A stretch of DNA of 64,000 nucleotides from CAZODA01 sp964578485 (GTDB lineage: Bacteria > Bacteroidota > Bacteroidia > Bacteroidales > Marinilabiliaceae): contig CAZODA010000008.1 of NCBI GenBank assembly GCA_964578485.1, forward strand, positions 45,134 to 109,133, read 5' to 3'. Position 1 is the stretch's first letter; every line of letters starts with the position of its first letter. The notes beneath the pieces are model-generated. The model did no database searches and was not told where the DNA came from. It saw only the letters and a program-made list of their open reading frames with translations. Below, in pieces: positions 56,266 to 64,000 of the stretch. The position numbers were made by a program, and so were the translations under genes.

Positions 56266-59160
56266 ATGAATTTCACACCGGGACAACGAATCAGCAATAG
56301 AGGCGAAGACTTTATAATCAATGACATAGAACCCAATAATGGCAGTTGGATACTCCGGGTAGAAGGAATTTCAGAATTGGTAAAAGGGATGCAGTTTATC
56401 TTTGATACCAATATCGATAAAGAGATACATGTGCTCGATCCAAGCCAAACACGATTGGTAGCAGATATGGGACACGGCTCACTCAAGACCAAACTCTTTA
56501 TAGAGAATCAAATACGCAACTCACCCGTTTACAGCAAGTACATCACCATTGCTCACAAAGGCGCCTACAACGAAGCCGCCTATCAATACGAACCGACGCT
56601 AAAGGCGTTTCAACTGCCTCGTCCCCGCATGCTTATTGCTGATGCAGTAGGTCTGGGTAAAACTATTGAAGCCGGTATCTTTCTCGCCGAGATGATTAAA
56701 CGTGGTAAAGGAAAGCGCATTCTGGTACTTACTCCTAAATCGATATTAAGCCAATTTCAACAAGAGCTTTGGAACCGATTTGCCATACCCTTAGTGCGTC
56801 TCGACTCAGAAGGAATATCACGCATAAAAACAGAACTCCCTGTAAATAAAAACCCATTCGATTACTACGACAAAACCATCGTATCAATTGATACACTTAA
56901 AAACAACGCCAAGTATCAACACTACATTGAGAAAACCCGTTGGGATATCGTAGTTATCGACGAATGCCACCAAGTGGCCAATATCAAATCGCAACGCGGC
57001 TCACTGGCACAACTACTCAGCACCAAATGCGAATCCCTCGTCATGCTCTCAGCCACACCTCATAACGGTAAGCGCGAAAACTTTGCCAATCTCATCAATA
57101 TGATTGAGCCACTGGCCATCAAAGATGAAAAAAATTATACCAAAGAAGATATCCTCCCCTATTATGTAAGGAGATTCAAAAATCAGATAGATGATGCCGA
57201 TGTAATGTCCAACTTCCAGGAACGCGAAGTGCTCACCATTCACGCAGCGCTTCACCCTGCCGAAGAAGACTTTTTGCAGAAGCTGCAAGAAATTAAATTC
57301 GCCGCTCTGTCAGGATTAGAAAAAGAAGAACAAGGAACAGCTAATCTCTTTAACGAGAAGAAGAGTCAAACCATAGACAAAAGAGAGCGTAAAGACCTCC
57401 TCTTTGCCATCAGCCTGTTTAAATCCTATATGTCATCGCCCGAAGCGGCACGCAAATCAATTGCCAACCGCATCCGGCGCGTCAAAGAGCGGAATATCAG
57501 CAGCCAACTGGCAGAAGAAAACCTCACCCTTCTGCAAGAGCTATACAATAAAGTAGATACCATCATAACGATGGCACAGGATACCAAATACACAGCTTTC
57601 AAAAACGAACTGATTCGTCTCAAATGGAACGGGCGACCCAAAGACTTCCGCATTGTACTCTTTGCTGAACGCATCGAAACCCTGCAAAGTCTCAAAGAGA
57701 AACTCAAACACGATTTTAATCTCAACGATGAAGTAATTGCCGATTTCCACGGCTCACTCACCGATATGGAGCAGCAACGCATCGTAGAAGACTTCGGAAA
57801 AGAGGACTCTGACTACCGCATCCTGCTCTCATCCGATGCCGGTTCGCAAGGCGTTAACCTCCACTACTATTGCAACTACATGTTCAACTACGACATTCCC
57901 TGGTCGCTTATCACCTTGGAGCAACGCAACGGTCGCATCGACCGATACGGACAACAAAAAACACCCTATATACACTACATGGTAGCCACCTCAAAAGTAG
58001 AAGGCTTGCGCGACGACCTCCATATCATCAACAAACTCACTGAAAAAGAAGAAGAAGTTTATAAATCACTGGGAGACGCCGCCTCAGTCTATAAACTATA
58101 CGATGCAGTAAAAGAAGAAAATCTTGTAAAACGTTCCATCGCTGAGCAAGATGCCACTCTCCTTGACCGCTCGCACGAAGAAGAGGATGACGACTTCGAT
58201 TTCTTTGCTGCATTAGAAAACGACTCAACCCCGGCTCTTCAAACCACACAGCTGTACGAAAAACAGCCCTCGCTTTTCGAAAACGACCGTAAGTATTATG
58301 AAGCACTCATACAACAACTCAAAAGCGATGGCTACCTTCGTAATACAGACGCCTTTTTTGAAGAACAACTCCTGGAAGTCAAAAACACTCCGGAACTTAA
58401 TCGTATTATGTACGACATGCCCAAAGAGTCAAAGCCGGCAATAGGTGAACTATTCCAGCTCACCCTCAACAAAGATTTAGTGCAACAATCCATTGAGGAA
58501 GCCAGAAAACGACAAGGCGAATGGGCAGGCCTGCAACTACTCTACGAACTACACCCCATTGTACGCTATCTCATGACACAGCTTGAAGCCGGCGTTGATA
58601 AAGATGTAGCCCTTGTAAGCAAACTCAATCGCTTACCTAAAAACAGCGCACACTACCTGCTGCATGGCATTTCAGCCAATAGCCTTGGACAATCGCTCCT
58701 GTCCGATTTCTTCGTCATATCACTAAATATGGATGGATCATTACAACATCCACCCATAGCCTTTGACGAATTTATGGAGACCTACAAGCTCAACGAACAG
58801 ATACACACCCAACATATCAGCGACGACGACCTAAGCCATTTGGGGTCACTCCTGCCTACCGCCATACATTTCGGATCCGAACTTCGTATGATGCAAGAGC
58901 AACAAGGCCTGCAACGCGAAATGGAGCAACAAATGAAAGAGTACAAAAATAAAATGGATGAATGGGAGCAAGACCGCAAAGAGCAACTCCGCATTGAGTT
59001 TGAAGACAAAAGCGACCACGGAAACGTTATTCGCAGATTTGAGAATAAAGAGAGGGAGATTAAAACCATTCTTAATGAGTCAAGTCGCTATTTCCAAGAC
59101 CTCACCAGTCTCAAAGGTGAACCCTATATCAAGGTAATCGCTGCATTCTATAACAACTAA
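56266..59160 (+). CDS. SNF2-family helicase, DrmD-like
   Basis: A 964-residue SNF2 translocase. Walker A is DAVGLGKT (126-133), Walker B DECH (232-235), motif III LSATPHNGKR, and the C-terminal half shows SSDAGSQGVNLHY and motif VI QRNGRIDRYGQ (about 551-562). After the motor come about 300 residues of unknown fold, with a probable coiled coil at roughly 880-945. This size and its pairing with a large adenine methyltransferase, 5 bp downstream, fit DrmD of class 1 DISARM, which acts on invading DNA. A BREX-type or Hma-type system is an alternative. Codon use is C-rich compared with core genes, a sign of transfer. Confidence 0.85.
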   Translation: MNFTPGQRISNRGEDFIINDIEPNNGSWILRVEGISELVKGMQFIFDTNIDKEIHVLDPSQTRLVADMGHGSLKTKLFIENQIRNSPVYSKYITIAHKGAYNEAAYQYEPTLKAFQLPRPRMLIADAVGLGKTIEAGIFLAEMIKRGKGKRILVLTPKSILSQFQQELWNRFAIPLVRLDSEGISRIKTELPVNKNPFDYYDKTIVSIDTLKNNAKYQHYIEKTRWDIVVIDECHQVANIKSQRGSLAQLLSTKCESLVMLSATPHNGKRENFANLINMIEPLAIKDEKNYTKEDILPYYVRRFKNQIDDADVMSNFQEREVLTIHAALHPAEEDFLQKLQEIKFAALSGLEKEEQGTANLFNEKKSQTIDKRERKDLLFAISLFKSYMSSPEAARKSIANRIRRVKERNISSQLAEENLTLLQELYNKVDTIITMAQDTKYTAFKNELIRLKWNGRPKDFRIVLFAERIETLQSLKEKLKHDFNLNDEVIADFHGSLTDMEQQRIVEDFGKEDSDYRILLSSDAGSQGVNLHYYCNYMFNYDIPWSLITLEQRNGRIDRYGQQKTPYIHYMVATSKVEGLRDDLHIINKLTEKEEEVYKSLGDAASVYKLYDAVKEENLVKRSIAEQDATLLDRSHEEEDDDFDFFAALENDSTPALQTTQLYEKQPSLFENDRKYYEALIQQLKSDGYLRNTDAFFEEQLLEVKNTPELNRIMYDMPKESKPAIGELFQLTLNKDLVQQSIEEARKRQGEWAGLQLLYELHPIVRYLMTQLEAGVDKDVALVSKLNRLPKNSAHYLLHGISANSLGQSLLSDFFVISLNMDGSLQHPPIAFDEFMETYKLNEQIHTQHISDDDLSHLGSLLPTAIHFGSELRMMQEQQGLQREMEQQMKEYKNKMDEWEQDRKEQLRIEFEDKSDHGNVIRRFENKEREIKTILNESSRYFQDLTSLKGEPYIKVIAAFYNN

Positions 59161-59165
59161 GCATC

Positions 59166-62100
59166 ATGATTAAATTTATCAACAATATAGGCGAGTATTT
59201 CGCATCCAACTATTTCGACGAAGACTTTACTAAAAAGGTTATTGAAAAATCGGGCCACAGTCGTGAAGCACTAAAACAGTTTCAGCAACAAATCAACAAC
59301 CTTAAAAGTGGTTACTTTGCACTCAAACAACGTTTTGTAGAGAACCATCTCCGTGTGAAAGACCGCGTTGAACTATCGCATCAATTTCACACTAAGGTAC
59401 TCACCGCACTGGGCTACGATGCCACCCGTACCGATTACCACAACCTCTACCTCATTAGTGACGATGCCGTACTTCCCATACGACACATCCTCTATCGTGG
59501 CAACTATCCCCACATGATGGTGATGGAAATGCACGCCCTGATTAAAACCGGCGAAGAAGAGCCTGATGGACTCTTTGAACAAAGCTATCACGAAGAAGAA
59601 AACGAAAAACCCAGCGGCGCACAGAAATATCACCGCAGTCAGTGGTCAGAAGTATTTTCCGTACCCGAAGGCGTACGCATCTCCCCCATGATTATCAACC
59701 AGGCAGTCAGCCAACTCTTTCTGCTGCCCGAACACCGCCGTCCCAAATATATCCTGCTCTGCGCTGGCAATCAATATTTTCTGTTAGAATCCGAAAAGTG
59801 GTTTCGTGGTTCCTATTTGCAGTTAGACTTAGAAGTTCTCTTTGATGAATCTGTTGCCGTTCGTGACTACCTTAGCCTCTTCTACCTCATGCTGGGCAAA
59901 GACTTACTTGCACCCACAGCCGATATTGTATTGATGGAGCAACTGGACGAAGACTCTCACAAAGCCGCTTACGAAGTTACCAAAGATCTCAAAGAGGGCG
60001 TAATTCACGCAGTGGAACAATTGGCCAACGAAGCCGTTCACTACCTCACACAGGTTAAAGATTTAGCTTATAGCGACATCGACGCATCCAAACTCAAAAA
60101 CGACTGCCTCACCATGGTCTATCGCCTGCTCTTCCTCTTTTATGCCGAATCGCGCGAAGAGTTAGACATCCTCCCCTCCAACGACCCGGTATATAACCGC
60201 GGCTACTCATTGGAAATGCTGCGCGATCTGGAACAGGTGCCCCTGCAAACCGAATCGAGTCGCAACGGATATTTTTTCCATGAATCACTTTATCGCCTGT
60301 TCAGCCTCCTTAACGAAGGCTACGCAGAAAAGAACGAACTCAGCAAAACATTCCGCATCCGCCATTTAGACTCACCCCTCTTTAATGCCGATAACCTGCA
60401 CTATCTATCAGATGTAAAGATACGCAACTACGTATGGCAAGACCTTATCCTACAACTCTCACTAAGCAAACAACAACGTAATCGCAACCGCGGACGCATA
60501 TCCTACGCCAACTTAGGGATTAATCAATTAGGCTCAGTCTATGAAAGCCTCTTAGCCTTCCGCGGCTTCCTGGCAGAAAGCGACTATATAGAAGTACACA
60601 AAAAGCGCACTGCCCGTGAAACATCCGAAGATGTAGTACGTCGCGACGGCTCTTTCTTAGTACCTCGCCACCGCCTAAAAGATTTCGATCTGAAAGAAGT
60701 CTATCACGAAAAGCATGGCGACGAAGGGCTAATGCGCATCATCCCCGAAGGAAGATTTATCTATCGCCTCAGCGGACGCGACCGTCAAAAGTCAGCCTCC
60801 TACTACACGCCCGAAGTACTAACCCAAACCACGGTCAAATATACCCTCAAGCCCATACTTGAGCAATTGAAGAATGGCGAAATGAAAGCCCTCGAACTGC
60901 TGCAACTCAAGATACTTGAACCCGCTATGGGCGCCGCAGCCTTTCACAACGAAGCCATCAATCAAATAGCCCATGCCTATATCAGCTATCGCGAAATAGA
61001 ACTGAACAAAAAAGTAGAACCCAACAAATATCGCGAAGAACTACAAAAAGTAAAAGCCTATATCGCCCTCAACAATGTCTATGGAGTCGATATCGACCCC
61101 ACCGCCATCGAGTTGGGTAAACTCTCCCTCTGGCTAAACGTGATACACAAAGATATGCAAACCCCGTTCTTTGGCTACCGCCTTGGCGTGGGTAATGCCG
61201 TTATCGGATCGTGGCTCAAAGTTTATAAACACCGCCAATTCTCCTTTGAACCCAAGGGGCGCGGACACAAAACAAAGAAATGGTGGGAAAAAGCACCCAA
61301 ACATTTAGAGTTTGGACAAAGAGGCATCAAACGTAAACAAGATGAGATTTATCACTTTCTGCTGCCCGACATCAATATGGCATCCTCAGCAAACATCCGC
61401 TTGCTGCGCGATGAGTTTCCGGCAGAAGCCAAACGAGTGCGCGAATGGAAAAGAGAATTCACTGCTCCCATACGAACTGATGAGTACAAGCTCTTGCAAA
61501 AAATATCGACTGCGATAGATAAACTGCTGCTGGAACATTACGAACTGCAGAAAAATATCGCCCTGATTACCAAGGTAAACAACGACTATTTTGGCAATGA
61601 AAATGCCGATTTGGAGATTTCCTACGATGACTTTAACTACGCCCAAAAAGAGCAGCTGGCGCAAACACGCTTTGAGAGCAATGCGCCCTACTACAAGCTG
61701 AAAATGATTATGGACTATTGGTGTGCCCTATGGTTCTGGGATGTTCGCGATGCTGCCGATCTACCCGACCGCAGTGAATGGTACCAAGATCTGCTCAGCA
61801 TTATCAATATCGACTTTGGCGATACAGAAACAAGCACCCTAACCGAAGAGCCGGAAGAATATATACGCGACTACCGCAAAGACCGCCGTGAGCGAGAAAA
61901 ACAAATAGTCGAACAACTTCGTGAGTCCACCTCATCTCTATTTGAGAATGAACGGGCTGAGAGAGTAAAGAACTATGCCAAGCAATATAAGTTTTTCCAC
62001 TACGAGTTGGAGTTTATTGAGGTGTTCCGTGAGAATAACGGTTTTGATCTGGCAGTGGGAAATCCGCCCTGGATAAAAGTCACTTTTGAGGAGAAAGGAC

Positions 62101-63980
62101 TGATGTCCGATATCTACCCGGAACTGCTGATACGCAGAACCACTGCTCCGCAAGTACGGCAGCTAACCGGTCAGTTTCTTGAAGTAGAAGCACAGCGTGA
62201 ACTCTACTTTGAAGAAAATATCGATAATGATGTCTCAGCCATCTTTATGAATGCCCTGCAAAATTATCCGCTGCTTAAAGGACAACAAACCAATCTTTAT
62301 AAATGCATTTTGGAAAATGGATTGCACTGGATAGCTAAGGGAGGATATTTAGGCTTAATTCATCCGGAAGGTATATATGATGATCCCAACGGTTATGAAT
62401 TACGAAAAGAAATTTATCAACGCTTAAAATATCATTTCCAATTTAAAAATGAATTGATTCTTTTCTCGGAAGTTCATCATGAAGTTATATATGGAGTCCA
62501 CATCTATTCTGGTTTAAGAGATAAAGTTGACTTTTTTTCTATTTCCAATCTGTTTCATCCTGCTACAATTGATGGTTCTTTTATACATCAAGGAAGTGGA
62601 GAGCTTTATGGATTTAAAGTAAAGAATGAAAACAGTGGAAAAATGGAATGGAATATTATCCCTCATGCGCATAGAATAGTCCGAATTGATGAAGATGTTT
62701 TGAAGATTTTAGCTCGCACCTTTGAAGATAGTGATGAATGGGATAGAGCCAAATTGGTTTCAATCCATACACAGGAAGTAGTTGATGTGATTCGTAAGGT
62801 TGGACAATTCCCGAGTTCTATACAAGCTTATGAAAATAAAATCTCTGTTTGCTGGGATGAAACTAATGATGTAAATGCCGGCAAAATTAAAAGAGAAACA
62901 AAATATCCAAATATTGATAATTATGAAATGATTTATTCTGGTCCGCATCTTTTTGTTGGTAATCCACTCTACAAAACACCCAGAGAAGAGTGTACACTAA
63001 ACTCGCATTATGATGTGATTGATTTAACAAAAGTAAAATCTGACAGTGTTGCCCGATCCAATTATTCTCCACAAGAAGTAACAGCCGGATATAGTTCAAC
63101 AATTAGAGGATTTCAATTAGATGATGGAAGCTACGATGATTGGTTAGGCTACTACAAAATAGCTTTTAGAAAGATGCTTAGTTTAACAGGAGAAAGAACG
63201 CTTTCAGGTGCAATAATCCCATCTAAAACAGCCCATATTCATGGTATAATAAGCATAGTACTAAAAAAAACAGAAGAGCTTATAGAGCTTTCCTCTTTAT
63301 CATCTTCAATTGTGTATGATTTTTATATAAAGACTCTGGGGTCAACAAATTTAAGTGATAATAGAATCCAATCACTTCCCCTTGGCATAGACTCCAAATA
63401 CCACACCGCCCTTTTTGTGCGCACGCTGCAACTCAATTGCCTAAATAAATATTATGCTTCACTCTGGGAGGAGAGCTATCGTGAAGAGTTCAAGCAAGAG
63501 CAGTGGAGCATAGCCGATGAGCGATTAAAACCCTTTAACACTCTGACACCCGAATGGAGCTGGGACATTCCGTTGCGTAACTATTTTGAGCGGCGTCAGG
63601 CATTGGTGGAGATTGATGTAATCACCGCTATGGCATTAGGTATAAGCTTAGAGGAATTGATATTGATGTATAATATCCAGTTTCCTGTATTGCAGCAAAA
63701 CGAAGACGATACCTGGTACGATACAAAAGGAAATATTGTCTTTACCGTCAGCAAAGGCTTAGTCGGAGTAGGCCTCGATCGCCCCGAATGGAGCCGCATC
63801 AAAGATATGCAAGCCGGCGAAACCTATGAACACACCATAGAGAAATCAGAACTCTACTACGGTGAAAAAGTGACCTACTATGCACCCTTCACTAAGCAAG
63901 ATCGGGTAGAGGATTATAAGAAGGCTTGGGAGTGGTTTGAGAATATATTTCCCGCAGATCTCGCAGATGTGCGCAGATAA
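59166..63980 (+). CDS. Very large N6-adenine DNA methyltransferase, DrmMI/PglX-like
   Basis: A 1604-residue gamma-type adenine methyltransferase. Residues 1 to about 530 form a long N-terminal part. ASYYTPEVLTQTTVKY then begins the methylase core; motif I is EPAMGAAAFH (585-594), and the catalytic motif IV is GNPPW (Asn966-Trp969). About 370 residues lie between motifs I and IV, which is long. The C-terminal third should contain the target recognition domain. The gene is mosaic: a low-GC block covers about residues 1039-1400. It forms an operon with the SNF2 gene. In DISARM the methylase marks self DNA, and the same is inferred here. It may lack nuclease function; I saw no clear nuclease motif. 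Confidence 0.85.
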   Translation: MIKFINNIGEYFASNYFDEDFTKKVIEKSGHSREALKQFQQQINNLKSGYFALKQRFVENHLRVKDRVELSHQFHTKVLTALGYDATRTDYHNLYLISDDAVLPIRHILYRGNYPHMMVMEMHALIKTGEEEPDGLFEQSYHEEENEKPSGAQKYHRSQWSEVFSVPEGVRISPMIINQAVSQLFLLPEHRRPKYILLCAGNQYFLLESEKWFRGSYLQLDLEVLFDESVAVRDYLSLFYLMLGKDLLAPTADIVLMEQLDEDSHKAAYEVTKDLKEGVIHAVEQLANEAVHYLTQVKDLAYSDIDASKLKNDCLTMVYRLLFLFYAESREELDILPSNDPVYNRGYSLEMLRDLEQVPLQTESSRNGYFFHESLYRLFSLLNEGYAEKNELSKTFRIRHLDSPLFNADNLHYLSDVKIRNYVWQDLILQLSLSKQQRNRNRGRISYANLGINQLGSVYESLLAFRGFLAESDYIEVHKKRTARETSEDVVRRDGSFLVPRHRLKDFDLKEVYHEKHGDEGLMRIIPEGRFIYRLSGRDRQKSASYYTPEVLTQTTVKYTLKPILEQLKNGEMKALELLQLKILEPAMGAAAFHNEAINQIAHAYISYREIELNKKVEPNKYREELQKVKAYIALNNVYGVDIDPTAIELGKLSLWLNVIHKDMQTPFFGYRLGVGNAVIGSWLKVYKHRQFSFEPKGRGHKTKKWWEKAPKHLEFGQRGIKRKQDEIYHFLLPDINMASSANIRLLRDEFPAEAKRVREWKREFTAPIRTDEYKLLQKISTAIDKLLLEHYELQKNIALITKVNNDYFGNENADLEISYDDFNYAQKEQLAQTRFESNAPYYKLKMIMDYWCALWFWDVRDAADLPDRSEWYQDLLSIINIDFGDTETSTLTEEPEEYIRDYRKDRREREKQIVEQLRESTSSLFENERAERVKNYAKQYKFFHYELEFIEVFRENNGFDLAVGNPPWIKVTFEEKGLMSDIYPELLIRRTTAPQVRQLTGQFLEVEAQRELYFEENIDNDVSAIFMNALQNYPLLKGQQTNLYKCILENGLHWIAKGGYLGLIHPEGIYDDPNGYELRKEIYQRLKYHFQFKNELILFSEVHHEVIYGVHIYSGLRDKVDFFSISNLFHPATIDGSFIHQGSGELYGFKVKNENSGKMEWNIIPHAHRIVRIDEDVLKILARTFEDSDEWDRAKLVSIHTQEVVDVIRKVGQFPSSIQAYENKISVCWDETNDVNAGKIKRETKYPNIDNYEMIYSGPHLFVGNPLYKTPREECTLNSHYDVIDLTKVKSDSVARSNYSPQEVTAGYSSTIRGFQLDDGSYDDWLGYYKIAFRKMLSLTGERTLSGAIIPSKTAHIHGIISIVLKKTEELIELSSLSSSIVYDFYIKTLGSTNLSDNRIQSLPLGIDSKYHTALFVRTLQLNCLNKYYASLWEESYREEFKQEQWSIADERLKPFNTLTPEWSWDIPLRNYFERRQALVEIDVITAMALGISLEELILMYNIQFPVLQQNEDDTWYDTKGNIVFTVSKGLVGVGLDRPEWSRIKDMQAGETYEHTIEKSELYYGEKVTYYAPFTKQDRVEDYKKAWEWFENIFPADLADVRR

Positions 63981-64000
63981 GAAGAAAGAATATATTTCCC

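Overview
The window looks like a chromosome segment of a Bacteroidota bacterium, probably from the Bacteroidales/Marinilabiliales side. Supporting this are an LpxC-FabZ fusion gene, the type IX secretion translocon gene sprA, an RprX/RprY-like two-component pair, a DUF4837 lipoprotein, tRNA genes without an encoded CCA end, and several promoters of the Bacteroidota type (TTTG/TTG, about 19-20 bp, TAnnTTTG). The core is AT-rich. No rRNA, CRISPR array or complete insertion sequence was seen.

Region 1 (1-6547, all minus strand) is a RiPP (ribosomally made, modified peptide) locus. In transcription order it holds a lone LytTR DNA-binding protein, a TonB-dependent-receptor-like outer-membrane protein, a 56-residue precursor peptide with a double-glycine leader and four evenly spaced cysteines, a radical SAM/SPASM maturase, a dedicated acyl carrier protein, a tandem GNAT acyltransferase, and a C39-peptidase ABC exporter cut by the window edge. 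A radical SAM enzyme, an ACP and a GNAT around one precursor suggest a peptide that is both crosslinked and fatty-acylated. This is the strongest candidate for an undescribed system. The precursor gene is absent from simple long-ORF lists and was read by hand.

Region 2 (6548-7906) is a gene-poor, repeat-rich junction with an array of about 18 octamers.

Region 3 (7907-53834) is core genome. It carries an HD phosphohydrolase; the lipid A genes lpxD, lpxC/fabZ and lpxA; pdxA, an M17 aminopeptidase, a DUF4837 lipoprotein, a MltD-like transglycosylase, tatA, rseP, dxr and an M23 protein; then rimP-nusA-infB followed by the initiator tRNA gene. Next come thiL, ruvA and sprA; a sigma-54 activator with lptE, a conserved hypothetical and secG; groES-groEL; lepA; an OmpR/histidine kinase pair; acpP-fabF-rnc; purN; a second M23 protein; leuS; and tRNA-Arg(CCG). 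Most of it serves envelope building, protein export and translation.

Region 4 (53835-64000) is a defence island next to tRNA-Arg. A repeat-bearing spacer leads into an AbiEi/AbiEii toxin-antitoxin pair, whose near-ideal promoter is bracketed by a 20-bp direct repeat. A tightly linked SNF2-family helicase and a 1604-residue N6-adenine DNA methyltransferase follow. Their GC- and C-rich codon use is unlike the core. The pair resembles DrmD and DrmMI of class 1 DISARM, but drmA, drmB and drmC would lie past the window edge, so this assignment is provisional. Inside the methyltransferase gene an AT-rich block at about 62281-63365 interrupts the GC-rich gene, which suggests a swapped specificity domain.
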